Of a stretch of DNA of 64,000 nt, positions 26,601 through 35,043 are shown one piece after another. Source of the stretch: Streptomyces glaucescens (GTDB taxonomy: Bacteria; Actinomycetota; Actinomycetes; Streptomycetales; Streptomycetaceae); the NCBI RefSeq assembly GCF_000761215.1, contig NZ_CP009438.1, forward strand, positions 4,915,501-4,979,500, given 5' to 3'. The notes under the pieces were generated by a model. It worked only from the letters and a program-made list of their open reading frames with translations. It ran no database searches and was not told the origin of the DNA. Both the position numbers and the translations under genes were made by a program. Numbering within the stretch: position 1 is the first letter of the stretch; the number at the start of each line of letters is the position of its first letter.

Positions 26601-26852
26601 ATGGCCAGGACTGTGATCGATCTCGACGAGGAGATCGTCGAGCAGGCGATGCGGCTGTACGGCGTGAAGACCAAGGCCGCCGCAGTGCGGGCGGCCATGG
26701 AGGAGGGGGTGAAGCTGCGGCTGCGCCGGGAGCTGTTCGACGCCATGGATGACGGCGAGTTCGAGGACGTTTTCGCGGAAATCCGTTCGCAGACGGGGCC
26801 GCGGAATCCGGACGGCACCCTGAAGCGCGAAGGCGGGGCCTCGGCGGCGTGA
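26601..26852 (+). CDS. vapB: VapB-type antitoxin
   Basis: An 83-residue antitoxin of the VapB/DUF2191 group. The N-terminal MARTVIDLDEEIVEQAMRLY and TKAAAVRAAMEEGVKLRLRR form a ribbon-helix-helix DNA-binding region that would repress the operon. The C-terminal DGEFEDVFAEIRSQTG is the part that normally blocks the toxin active site. The ATG has GGAGGA 7 bases upstream. Its stop overlaps the vapC start by the GTGA arrangement typical of TA pairs. The pair sits in an otherwise decayed, probably acquired segment. Confidence 0.88.
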   Translation: MARTVIDLDEEIVEQAMRLYGVKTKAAAVRAAMEEGVKLRLRRELFDAMDDGEFEDVFAEIRSQTGPRNPDGTLKREGGASAA

Positions 26853-27265
26853 AGGGGCGCTACCTCGTCGACAAGTCCGCGCTGGCCCGCCGGGTCAGAC
26901 CGGCGGTGCGGGCGCGGCTGGACGCGCTGGACCGCGATGGGCTCCTGGCGGTGTGCGCTCCGACCGAGTACGAGGTTCTGTACTCGGCGCGCGGTAAGCC
27001 CGAGGCGCTGCGACTGCGCACCCTGCTACGCGGTCTCGACTACCTGCCCTGCAACGACGAAGAGTTCGAGCGGGCGCTCGAGATCCAGGCCCTGGCCCTG
27101 AACGCCGGCTTTCACCGGGCGCTGTCGCTGGCCGACGTCCTCATCGCGGCAACCGCCGAGCGGCATCGAGCCACGGTCCTGCACTACGACGGCGACTTCG
27201 ACATGATCGCTTCGGTGAGCGGTCTGCAAGCCGAGTGGGTCGTGGAGCCGGGCACCGCCGACTGA
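26849..27265 (+). CDS. vapC: VapC-type PIN-domain ribonuclease toxin
   Basis: A 138-residue PIN-domain toxin, presumably an endoribonuclease acting on tRNA or rRNA and held inactive by VapB. The acidic metal-binding residues are all present: Asp8 (YLVDKSAL), Glu40 (PTEYEVL), Asp96 (SLADVLIAA) and Asp114 (LHYDGDFD). The toxin is therefore probably active. The GTG start overlaps the vapB stop. Confidence 0.88.
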   Translation: MKGRYLVDKSALARRVRPAVRARLDALDRDGLLAVCAPTEYEVLYSARGKPEALRLRTLLRGLDYLPCNDEEFERALEIQALALNAGFHRALSLADVLIAATAERHRATVLHYDGDFDMIASVSGLQAEWVVEPGTAD

Positions 27266-27603
27266 GCTGGACCAGGCACCGGCGCCCGCAGATGTTGGGT
27301 AGCGTTCTCGGCGCCGAATGTCGCGAATTCCCCGCTGGGACGGTGCTGGGGCGCGCCCACATACCCGCAGGTCGAGCAGGTTGTGATGGAGTGCCGCTGC
27401 ACCGTGTGGTCGTGCGCTTGAGACGCGGAGGGCCGTGTCGCGGGGGAACCTGCGGGCTGTCCGGGGGCTGTCTTCTCGCCACCGCGTGTCCGGGTTCGGC
27501 CGTGTGCCCGCCGGACCCGGTCTCACCATGGGAAAAGCCGCGCGAGCAACATCCTTTTCGCGCAAGGTGGTGGGCGACACAACTGCCGTGCATGGAGGGG
27601 ATC
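27266..27603. other. Gap between vapC and the SDR gene
   Basis: No gene is convincing in these 338 bp. Short frames cross it on both strands without a family match. The AT-richer stretch near 27530-27590, just before the SDR ribosome-binding site, probably holds that gene's promoter, but I cannot assign hexamers. Confidence 0.4.
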
Positions 27604-28434
27604 ATGAGCAAGGTCTGGCTGATCACGGGGGCGACCAGCGGTTTCGGGCGGGCGATCACCGAGGCGGCGCTGGCCGCCGGGGACGTGGTGGTGGGAGCCG
27701 CCCGGCGTACGGAGGCGCTGGAGGGGCTGGTGGCCGCGCACCCGGAGCGGATGGAGGCGCTGCGGCTGGACGTGACCGACATCGGCGCGGCCGAGGCGGC
27801 GGTGCGGGACGTGGTGGACCGGCACGGGCGGATCGACGTCCTGGTCAACAACGCGGGCCGGACGCACGTCGGCGCGTTCGAGGAGACCACGGACGACGAA
27901 CTGCGGGCCCTGTTCGATCTGCACGTCTTCGGGCCGGCGGCCCTGACCCGGGCGGTGCTGCCGTTCATGCGGGAGCGGCGGTCGGGTGCGATCGTGCAGA
28001 TGAGCAGCGTGGGCGGGCAGTTGTCGTTCGCGGGGTTCGCGGCGTACTCGGGGACGAAGTTCGCCCTGGAGGGGATGTCCGAGGCGCTCGCCGACGAGGT
28101 GGCCGAGTTCGGCATCAAGGTGCTCGTCGTCGAGCCGGGGGCCTTCCGCACCTCGCTGTTCGAGGGCAACCGCGCGGGCTTCAGCCAGGACGGCGGGGCC
28201 TATCCGAAGGTCACGCAGACCCGTGCGTACGTCGCCGGGGGCGACGGCACCCAGGCCGGTGACCCGGCGAAGGCGGCGGCGCTGATCCTGGCCGCCCTGG
28301 AGGCGGAGGAGACGCCGCTGCGTCTGCCGCTCGGCGATGACGCGGTCACGGCCGTCCTCGACCACCTGGACCAGGTGCGCGGGGAGGTCACCGGGTGGGA
28401 GAAGCGCACCCGGCACACCGGGTTCGACGCCTGA
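27604..28434 (+). CDS. Short-chain dehydrogenase/reductase (classical SDR)
   Basis: A 276-residue NAD(P)-dependent oxidoreductase. The Rossmann motif TGATSGFG at residues 8-15, NNAG, catalytic Ser in MSSVGG, and Tyr/Lys in YSGTK are all present. An Arg pair after the second strand (GAARRTEAL) suggests NADPH preference. The C-terminal extension after EPGAFRTSLF fits the oxidoreductase subgroup common in actinomycetes; the substrate is unknown. The ATG at 27604 has GGAGGGG directly upstream. Frames extending back to 27235 are open but have no start signal. The gene is alone and ends in a strong terminator. Confidence 0.88.
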   Translation: MSKVWLITGATSGFGRAITEAALAAGDVVVGAARRTEALEGLVAAHPERMEALRLDVTDIGAAEAAVRDVVDRHGRIDVLVNNAGRTHVGAFEETTDDELRALFDLHVFGPAALTRAVLPFMRERRSGAIVQMSSVGGQLSFAGFAAYSGTKFALEGMSEALADEVAEFGIKVLVVEPGAFRTSLFEGNRAGFSQDGGAYPKVTQTRAYVAGGDGTQAGDPAKAAALILAALEAEETPLRLPLGDDAVTAVLDHLDQVRGEVTGWEKRTRHTGFDA

Positions 28435-28440
28435 CGGGCG

Positions 28441-28475
28441 CCGCCGCCGGAGGCACGACACACCTCCGGCGGCGG
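28441..28475 (+). terminator. Terminator of the SDR gene
   Basis: CCGCCGCCGGAGG (28441-28453) and CCTCCGGCGGCGG (28463-28475) make a perfect 13-bp stem with a 9-base loop, starting 6 bp after the stop codon. Confidence 0.85.
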
Positions 28476-28655
28476 TGACGGTCCGTCACTCGGCGCGCAC
28501 CGCTCGCTGTTTCGGTCGGTGCAGGGCCCTTGTGCAATTCCTGTGGAGGGCTCAATCTTTCGGCTGACGCACCCCGTACGCGACCGGGTTGACATGACCC
28601 TGCCGTACGCGTGTGCCCCCCACCGGCGCACCACCGATCGAGGAGGACCCCTCAG

Positions 28656-30242
28656 ATGGCAGTGATGCGTACTCCCCACCGCACCACCCGGCGAAGACTG
28701 GCCGCGATCGCCGTCGCGAGCACCGCGGCGCTCGCCGCGGGCCTGGTCTCCGCGCTGCCCGCCGGCGCCGCGCAGGCTGCCGCCGAAGGCCGCATCCAGT
28801 ACGAGGACGCGGCCAACGCCGTGCCCGGCAGCTACATCGTGACCCTCAAGCCCGGCGAGGCCCGCTCCGGCTCCGCCGAGGGGCGCGCCCTGGCCAGGAA
28901 GTACGGCGCCACCATCGAGCGCACCTACACCAAGGCCCTCAACGGCTACGCCATCGAGGCCTCCGAGACCGAGGCCGAGCGGCTCGCCGCCGACCCGGCC
29001 GTCGCCTCCGTCGTGCAGAACCGCACCCTCAGCATCGACGCCACCCAGCCCAGCCCGCCCTCCTGGGGCCTGGACCGCATCGACCAGCGCGCCCTCCCGC
29101 TGAACAACTCCTACACCTACCCGGACTCCGCCGGGCAGGGCGTGACGGCGTACGTCATCGACACCGGTGTCCGCATCACCCACAGCGACTTCGGGGGCCG
29201 CGCCTTCAACGGCTACGACGCCATCGACAACGACAACGTCGCCCAGGACGGCCACGGCCACGGCACGCACGTCGCCGGCACGGTCGCGGGCAGCGCGTAC
29301 GGCGTCGCCAAGAAGGCGAGGATCGTCGGCGTCCGGGTGCTGAACAACTCCGGTTCCGGCACGACGGCCCAGGTCGTCGCCGGTATCGACTGGGTCGCCA
29401 GGAACGCGGTCAAGCCGGCCGTGGCCAACATGTCCCTCGGCGGCGGGGCGGACACCGCGATCGACACCGCCGTACGCAACGCGATCGCCTCCGGCGTCAC
29501 CTTCGCCGTCGCCGCGGGCAACGAGAGCACCAACGCCTCCACCCGCTCGCCCGCCCGGGTCACCGAGGCGATCACGGTTGGCGCCACCACCTCCTCCGAC
29601 GCCCGCGCCAGCTACTCCAACTACGGCACGGTCCTCGACCTGTTCGCCCCGGGCTCCTCCATCACCTCCGCCTGGAACACCGGCGACACCGCCACCAACA
29701 CCATCTCCGGCACATCGATGGCGACCCCCCACGTCGCCGGAGCGGCGGCGCTCTACCTGGCCGACAACCCGACGGCCACGCCCGCCCAGGTGTCCTCGGC
29801 ACTGACCACCGCGGCGACCCCCGACGTGGTCACCAACCCGGGCACCGGCTCGCCCAACCGGCTGCTGTACGTCGGCGGCGGCGGCACGACCCCGCCCGGA
29901 CCGAGGTTCGAGAACACCTCCGACTACCCGATCAGCGACAACGCCACCGTGGAGTCCCCGATCACGGTCTCCGGCGTCTCCGGCAACGCGCCCGCCACGC
30001 TGGCCGTCCAGGTCGGCATCGTCCACACCTACATCGGCGACCTCCAGGTCCAGCTGATCGCCCCCGACGGCACCGCCTACACCCTCAAGGGCTACGGCAC
30101 CGGCGGCAGCTCGGACAACATCAACACCACCTACTCGGTCAACGCCTCCTCGGAGGCCGCCAACGGCACCTGGAAGCTCCGGGTGAGCGACAACGCGTCC
30201 TACGACACCGGGCGGATCGACACCTGGGCCCTCCAGTTCTGA
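28656..30242 (+). CDS. Secreted subtilisin-like serine protease with P domain
   Basis: An extracellular S8 protease of 528 residues. It has a long basic Sec signal peptide (about residues 1-42, hydrophobic LAAIAVASTAALAAGLVSAL), an I9 propeptide (SYIVTLKPGE to about residue 130), and a catalytic domain with Asp169 (YVIDTGV), His202 (GHGHGTHVAG) and Ser354 (GTSMATPHVAG). A C-terminal proprotein-convertase P domain (about residues 418-528, from FENTSDYPISDNATV) follows a short Gly/Pro linker. The propeptide-plus-P-domain layout resembles aqualysin/proteinase-K-type enzymes. AGGAGG at 28641-28646 supports the ATG at 28656. A TTGACA box at 28589-28594 may be its -35 element. A serpin gene is convergent 40 bp downstream. 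Confidence 0.94.
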   Translation: MAVMRTPHRTTRRRLAAIAVASTAALAAGLVSALPAGAAQAAAEGRIQYEDAANAVPGSYIVTLKPGEARSGSAEGRALARKYGATIERTYTKALNGYAIEASETEAERLAADPAVASVVQNRTLSIDATQPSPPSWGLDRIDQRALPLNNSYTYPDSAGQGVTAYVIDTGVRITHSDFGGRAFNGYDAIDNDNVAQDGHGHGTHVAGTVAGSAYGVAKKARIVGVRVLNNSGSGTTAQVVAGIDWVARNAVKPAVANMSLGGGADTAIDTAVRNAIASGVTFAVAAGNESTNASTRSPARVTEAITVGATTSSDARASYSNYGTVLDLFAPGSSITSAWNTGDTATNTISGTSMATPHVAGAAALYLADNPTATPAQVSSALTTAATPDVVTNPGTGSPNRLLYVGGGGTTPPGPRFENTSDYPISDNATVESPITVSGVSGNAPATLAVQVGIVHTYIGDLQVQLIAPDGTAYTLKGYGTGGSSDNINTTYSVNASSEAANGTWKLRVSDNASYDTGRIDTWALQF

Positions 30243-30282
30243 TCCCGGGACCGTCTTTCCCCGGCAGCCGTCCGGCAGTTCC

Positions 30283-31479
30283 TCAGTGATCGTCCTCGTC
30301 CTCGCGGAAGGGCTCCGGGTCCGTGACCCAGCCCGCCGCGAGGACGAGCCGCGTGTGCCGGTGCACGGCGAGGAAGCCGAACGGGCGGTCGTAGCGGGCC
30401 TCGACGGTGGTGACCCGCCAGCGCAGCCGCGGCATCCCACCGGCGACCGCGCCGAGCGCCGTCACCGCCGCTGCCTCGAAGCCCAGCGCTGCGAACCGGG
30501 CCGTGACGGCCTGTCCGGCGGAGCCGACCGCGAGCGGGCGGGCGCTCACGCCGGGGAAGTGGCCGGCCGTGTCGTCCCGCGCGGTGGTGAGCCCGAACAG
30601 GGCGTGCCGCTGGAGGAGATCGTGGCTCGCGCAGACGGCGTACGCCGGAACGGTCACCTCCAGCACCGGCGGCCGCGGCCGCTCCGACAGCTCCCGGACG
30701 ACGGACAGTCCCGGCCCCGCGTCCCCGTACGGCAGGGCGGGCCCGGGCACGACCGGACAGCGCCGGGCGAGCACGTCCACGCCGGCCGCCAGCACCCGGC
30801 CGGGCGTCATGTGCTGCTCACCGAGCAGCAGATGGACGTCGAGGGCGCCGCCGCCCAGCACCTTCAGCTCGGTGACGCAGCCGTGCGCGGTGTCCGCGAC
30901 ACCGACGCGGTCCAGCACCTCGCCGCGCCGCCACAGCCCGGCCAGGACCCGCTCGGCCCACGGCCCGTCCTCCGGGCACAGCGCGTACTCCTCGAACGGC
31001 CGCAGCCACCGGGTGCGCAGGGCCAGGGCGCCGGCCAGCACCAGCTCGGGCCGCTCCGCCAGCGGCACCGGCATGCCCGGCACCAGGCCCCCGGTCCGCT
31101 CGGCCGCCCAGGCGTCGAGGGCGGCCCGGTCGGCCTCGGCGTCCCCGCTCAGCACCCCGTGCGCCGCGCCGGGCAGCCCCGCCCGCCACGCCTCGCGCAG
31201 CTCCAGCGTGCGCGCCGTCCACAGGCCCACCGCCGCCCCGGCACCGGGCAGTGCCGCGAGCCCGGCCAGCAGTTCCCGGGCCGCCGCCGCCGACCGCGCG
31301 GCGGGCAGCCCCACGGCGTCCGCCAGTTCGGCCCGGGCCGCGCCCCCGGCGCCGTCCGCGAGCAGGGCGAGCAGCGGCCACACCCCGGGCGCCGAGAACA
31401 CGGTGGCGCCTCGGACCGTCCGCGCCCAGCGCGCCGTCAGCGCGTTGACCGCCCGGATCGTCGTGTTCGTGACCCGCAT
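30283..31479 (-). CDS. Serpin-family protease inhibitor (intracellular-type)
   Basis: A 398-residue serpin, the normal length for the fold. It starts directly with the helix-A region (TTIRAVNALTARWARTV) and FSAPGVWPLLALLADGA, without a signal peptide. The reactive-centre-loop hinge GFEAAAVTALGAVAGG is near residue 333, with the run of small residues needed for loop insertion, and the C-terminal DRPFGFLAVHRHTRLVLAAG matches the conserved strand region. The bait residue lies around MPRLRWR and cannot be fixed by eye. Many bacterial relatives may be non-inhibitory. It is convergent with a secreted subtilase, 40 bp apart. The ATG at 31479 has no strong ribosome-binding site. Confidence 0.85.
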   Translation of the reverse strand: MRVTNTTIRAVNALTARWARTVRGATVFSAPGVWPLLALLADGAGGAARAELADAVGLPAARSAAAARELLAGLAALPGAGAAVGLWTARTLELREAWRAGLPGAAHGVLSGDAEADRAALDAWAAERTGGLVPGMPVPLAERPELVLAGALALRTRWLRPFEEYALCPEDGPWAERVLAGLWRRGEVLDRVGVADTAHGCVTELKVLGGGALDVHLLLGEQHMTPGRVLAAGVDVLARRCPVVPGPALPYGDAGPGLSVVRELSERPRPPVLEVTVPAYAVCASHDLLQRHALFGLTTARDDTAGHFPGVSARPLAVGSAGQAVTARFAALGFEAAAVTALGAVAGGMPRLRWRVTTVEARYDRPFGFLAVHRHTRLVLAAGWVTDPEPFREDEDDH

Positions 31480-31560
31480 GCCCCGCCCACCGTCCCCCCG
31501 CTTACCATGCGCCAAGTCGTACGTCAGTTCCTCACGATCCGAGTCAGGAGCACGGTACCC

Positions 31561-32790
31561 GTGTCCACACCGCCGCCTCCCGGGCCCGACCGGCCCCAGG
31601 GCCCCGGCCAGTACCCCGCTCCCCAGCCGCCCGGGCCGTACCAGCCGGGTCCCTACCAGCCGGGCCCCTACCAGCCGGGGCCGTACCAGGGCCCGTACGG
31701 GCCCGCGCCCCACGGCGCCTGGAGCCCGTACCCCTACCAGCCGGAACCCCCGGTCAACGGCCTCGCCATCGCCGCGCTCGTCCTGGGCGTGCTGTGCTTC
31801 CTGCCGGCCGTCGGGCTGGTGCTGGGAGTGGTGGCGCTGCGGCAGATCGGGAAGAAGGGCGAGCGCGGCAAGGGCATGGCGATCGCCGGTTCCGTGCTGT
31901 CGTCGGCCGGACTGGCGCTGTGGGCGGTGGCCGTGCCCACCGGCGTGGCCGCCGACTTCTGGGAGGGGTTCAAGGAGGGCGCCGCCGAGGAGACCCTCTC
32001 CGTGCACAAGGGCCAGTGCTTCGACGCGCCCGGCGGCTCCCTGGAGGGCGTGACGTACGACCTCGACATCGTCCCCTGCGGCGGTGAGCACGACGGCGAG
32101 GTGTTCGCCACGGTCACCGTGCCGGACGGCTCCTTCCCCGGGGACGCCCGCCTGTCGACGGTGGCCGAGGACCGGTGCTACACGCTCCAGAGCGACTACG
32201 CCCTGGACGCCTGGGCCGTGCCCGAGCACGTCGACCTCTACTACCTCACCCCGACCGAGCAGAGCTGGCGGCTCGGCGACCGCGAGATCACCTGCGTCTT
32301 CGGCCACACGGACGGGAAGGGCACCCTCACCGGGTCCCTGCGCAACGACGCGACCACGCTCGACGCCGACCAGCTCGCCTACCTGGAGTCGGTGCGCGAC
32401 CTCGACGCCGTGCTGGAGGGCGAGCCCGAGGAGTACGCCGAGGACGACCTCGACGCCAACACCGAGTGGGCCGCCGAGGTCCGCGACGGGGTCGCCGCCC
32501 AGGCCGGGGCACTGCGCGGCCACACCTGGCCCGCCGGTGCCGAGCAGCCCGTGGCCGCCCTGCTGAAGGAACTGGACACGGCCCGCGGCCACTGGGCGAA
32601 GGCGGCCTCCGCGAGCGACGCGGACACCTTCTACGAGCACTACGACGCCGGGTACGCGTTCTACGACGGGGCCCGGACGATCGACGTGCGCGAGGCGCTG
32701 GGCCTGGACACCAGCCCGCCGGACTACGACTACGAGGACGACGGCGACACGGGGAGCGGCGGCCACGGCGACACCGGCCTCGACGTGTAA
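31561..32790 (+). CDS. DUF4190 and septum-formation domain membrane protein
   Basis: A 409-residue protein. The first 65 residues are a Pro/Tyr/Gln/Gly-rich cytoplasmic tail with PYQPGPYQPG repeats. Two membrane helices (about 67-93 and 106-130) form a DUF4190 unit. The long extracytoplasmic part contains paired cysteines (KGQCFDAP with VPCGGEHDGE; EDRCYTLQ with REITCVFGH) typical of the actinobacterial septum-formation domain, then an acidic tail. Its role is unknown; related proteins occur near cell-division genes, but none are here. The start is GTG at 31561, with AGGAG rather far upstream (13 bases). Confidence 0.8.
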   Translation: MSTPPPPGPDRPQGPGQYPAPQPPGPYQPGPYQPGPYQPGPYQGPYGPAPHGAWSPYPYQPEPPVNGLAIAALVLGVLCFLPAVGLVLGVVALRQIGKKGERGKGMAIAGSVLSSAGLALWAVAVPTGVAADFWEGFKEGAAEETLSVHKGQCFDAPGGSLEGVTYDLDIVPCGGEHDGEVFATVTVPDGSFPGDARLSTVAEDRCYTLQSDYALDAWAVPEHVDLYYLTPTEQSWRLGDREITCVFGHTDGKGTLTGSLRNDATTLDADQLAYLESVRDLDAVLEGEPEEYAEDDLDANTEWAAEVRDGVAAQAGALRGHTWPAGAEQPVAALLKELDTARGHWAKAASASDADTFYEHYDAGYAFYDGARTIDVREALGLDTSPPDYDYEDDGDTGSGGHGDTGLDV

Positions 32791-32871
32791 CACGGCGGAC
32801 CGGTGGACGAGGTGTGAGACCGGCTATAGCGGGAGAAAGTGCCTGCGTAAAGGGTGTCCTGGGGGCAAGTC

Positions 32872-32886
32872 ATCACATCGAGTGAT
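32872..32886. promoter_or_regulatory. Inverted repeat upstream of the GntR gene
   Basis: ATCAC at 32872-32876 and GTGAT at 32882-32886 flank a 5-base spacer, a 15-bp dyad 78 bp before the start codon, in a region of lower GC. It could be the autoregulatory site of the GntR protein; the sequence is only moderately like known GntR/HutC sites. Confidence 0.4.
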
Positions 32887-32963
32887 TCCTTGGCCTTTGC
32901 TTGCCCGGGACAACCTACGGTTGCCACGCTGTTGCTGTCCGTACAACCTGATGGGAGCGGCCA

Positions 32964-33716
32964 GTGACATTCGGTGAGCAGCCGGCGTACCTGCGTGTCG
33001 CGGGTGATCTCCGCAAGAAGATCGTCGACGGTCTGCTGCCACCGCACACCCGGCTGCCGTCCCAGGCCCGCATCCGCGAGGAGTACGGGGTCTCCGACAC
33101 GGTGGCGCTGGAGGCCCGCAAGGTCCTGATGGCCGAGGGGCTGGTCGAGGGGCGCTCCGGGTCCGGCACCTATGTGCGGGAGCGGCCCGTGCCCCGGCGC
33201 ATCGCCCGCTCCGGGTTCCGCCCCGCCGACACCCCCACCCCCTTCCGCCAGGAGCAGGCCGACACCACGGCGCGCGGCACCTGGGAGTCCGGCAGCGAGC
33301 AGGCGGAGGCGAGCGTGCCCGTCGCGGAGCGGCTGGGCCTCAAGCCCGGCGACCGTGTGATGCGCACCAGGTACCTCTACCGCGAGGGCGGGGAGCCGAT
33401 GATGCTCTCCACCTCCTGGGAGCCCCTGGCCGTCACCGGCCGGACCCCCGTGATGCTGCCCGAGGAGGGACCGCTCGGCGGCATGGGCGTCGTCGAGCGC
33501 ATGGCCGCCATCGACGTGGTCGTGGACAACGTCACCGAGGAGGTCGGTGCCCGCCCCGGCCTCGCCGAGGAACTGCACGCCCTCGGCGGCGTCCCTGGCC
33601 ACGTCGTGCTCGTCGTCCAGCGCACCTTCTACGCCTCCGGCCGGCCCGTGGAGACCGCCGACGTGGTCATCCCGGCGGACCGCTACCGCGTGGCCTACCA
33701 CCTGCCGGTCAAGTAA
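32964..33716 (+). CDS. GntR-family regulator, HutC/UTRA subfamily
   Basis: A 250-residue regulator with an N-terminal GntR winged helix (YLRVAGDLRKKIVDGLLPP, RLPSQARIREEYGVSDTVAL, GLVEGRSGSGTYV; residues 8-72) and a C-terminal UTRA ligand-binding domain (from about residue 90, with GDRVMRTRYLYREGGEPMML). UTRA proteins sense sugars, amino-acid derivatives or other small effectors. The neighbours do not reveal the ligand: a septum-formation-type gene upstream, and a non-coding stretch downstream. The GTG start at 32964 is supported by GGGAG 6 bases upstream. Confidence 0.9.
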   Translation: MTFGEQPAYLRVAGDLRKKIVDGLLPPHTRLPSQARIREEYGVSDTVALEARKVLMAEGLVEGRSGSGTYVRERPVPRRIARSGFRPADTPTPFRQEQADTTARGTWESGSEQAEASVPVAERLGLKPGDRVMRTRYLYREGGEPMMLSTSWEPLAVTGRTPVMLPEEGPLGGMGVVERMAAIDVVVDNVTEEVGARPGLAEELHALGGVPGHVVLVVQRTFYASGRPVETADVVIPADRYRVAYHLPVK

Positions 33717-34223
33717 CGCTTCCGGCCCGCCCTTTCCCGCGCGGGGCGCGCCGGGCTCCGGGCCCCGCGTTCCCGCCCGCCCTTTCCCCGCCCGGTGTCC
33801 CGCGCTCCGCACGCCCGCTCGTCCCGGCTCGCACGCCCCCTCGCCCCCGACCCGTCCGCCCGTTCCGGGGAACCCCGTGCGCCACGGGAGCGCACTCGTG
33901 TCCGGCGGCGCACGCCCTCACGGCGGTCGCCGGGGGCGCCCGCGTGGCCGGCGCGGGCCGGGCCGGTGCCGCGCGCCGGGCGCGATCCGGCCTTCCCCGC
34001 AGGTCGCCCCCGGGCGGCCGAGATGACGCTGACCGGATGTAGTGGTCCGGCTCGACGGCGCGTTCGATATCGTGCGCCCCCTGGGTGGTCGGCTTGTTGT
34101 GTACCTCTTCGTGAAAAGCCGTATTCGCTCAGTGAAGGTTAGGCGTAGGCTCGGGCATATGCGGATTGCGGTTTCCTTACCGGGCGGGGCGCGCGGGGCG
34201 AGGACGGGCAGCGGAGGGGCGCG
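33717..34223. other. Non-coding GC-rich gap downstream of the GntR gene
   Basis: These 507 bp are extremely GC-rich up to about 34020 and carry a 13-bp direct repeat CCCGCCCTTTCCC (33726-33738 and 33776-33788). Frames here give only Arg/Ala/Pro low-complexity peptides. From 34040 to 34160 the GC content drops, and the promoter of the SPOR-like gene is probably there. A 22-codon frame containing a TTA leucine codon (34159-34227) ends on the start codon of that gene. Confidence 0.5.
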
Positions 34224-34424
34224 ATGAACGACAGCACGGTCACTCTTCCCTGGCTCGTCATACGCCAGGACGACAACGGCAATCGCTACCGCGTCGGCCG
34301 GTACGCGACCCGCGCCGAGGCCCAGAAGATCGCGGACAGCCTCGACAGCCGCGGACACAAGCAGCTCTACTGGGTCCAGCGGATCGACCAGAACGGCCCG
34401 GGCGGGGAGGACCCCCTCGGCTGA
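34224..34424 (+). CDS. Small SPOR-like domain protein
   Basis: A 66-residue protein with the core LPWLVIRQDDNGNRYRVG and YATRAEAQKIADSLDSRG, the alternating pattern of a minimal SPOR-like repeat. SPOR domains elsewhere bind denuded peptidoglycan, but this one has no signal peptide or membrane segment, so its role is unclear. Short proteins of this type are conserved in streptomycetes. GGAGGGG lies 5 bases before the ATG. A NUDIX gene starts 25 bp downstream on the same strand. Confidence 0.8.
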   Translation: MNDSTVTLPWLVIRQDDNGNRYRVGRYATRAEAQKIADSLDSRGHKQLYWVQRIDQNGPGGEDPLG

Positions 34425-34448
34425 CCGGCCCTGGATAGGCTCCGGTGC

Positions 34449-34853
34449 ATGACGCAACGCACCGTGGTGGTCGGAGCCGCCCTGCTCGACGACGGCCGCC
34501 TGCTCGCCGCGCGCCGCAGTGCGCCCCCGGAGCTGGCCGGCCGGTGGGAGCTGCCCGGCGGCAAGGTGGAACCCGGCGAGTCCCCCGACGCCGCCCTCGT
34601 GCGCGAGCTGCGCGAGGAGCTGGGCGTCGAGAGCGAGGCCGTCGAACGGGTGCCGGGGGAGTGGCCCCTGAGGAATCCGTACGTCCTGCACGTCTGGACC
34701 GCTCGGCTGCGCCCCGGCTCCGCCGCCCCGAAGGCACTCCAGGACCATGACGCGCTGCGCTGGCTGACCCCGGCCGAGATGTGGGACGTCGACTGGCTGG
34801 ACCAGGACGTCCCGGCGGTGCGGGAGATCGCCGCCCGCCTCGCCGCGGGCTAG
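34449..34853 (+). CDS. NUDIX hydrolase (MutT-like)
   Basis: A 134-residue NUDIX hydrolase of the MutT/CTP-pyrophosphohydrolase type, probably cleaning oxidised or unusual nucleoside triphosphates. The NUDIX box begins at GKVEPGESPDAALVRELREE and ends in LGV, with all canonical Glu/Arg residues. The preceding LAARRSAPPELAGRWELPGG matches MutT proteins. The start is the ATG of MTQRTVVVGAAL. Confidence 0.92.
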   Translation: MTQRTVVVGAALLDDGRLLAARRSAPPELAGRWELPGGKVEPGESPDAALVRELREELGVESEAVERVPGEWPLRNPYVLHVWTARLRPGSAAPKALQDHDALRWLTPAEMWDVDWLDQDVPAVREIAARLAAG

Positions 34854-35043
34854 GTCCGGGCGGAGCCAGGTGGTGCCGGCACGGTCCGGCGAGGGGGCGG
34901 GAGCGCCCGCCGCGCGACTCCCGCGCCTCGTACGCCGTTCGTGCCACAGAGCGCCCCCTCACGCGGTAGCACCCCCCGCATATCGGGTATGGGGCCAGTA
35001 ACCCCACTAAACCGGACATGGGTGGGCTTGCTTTGCCGGGGAT

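Noticed and set aside
27184..27402. 72-codon minus-strand frame with CSTCGYVG, overlapping the vapC end
   Set aside because: It overlaps an intact gene, has no start signal, and the two-cysteine pattern alone does not make a zinc ribbon.
33695..33921. Arg/Gly-rich frames in the gap after the GntR gene
   Set aside because: Low-complexity products of extreme GC content, open on several frames at once; no ribosome-binding site.
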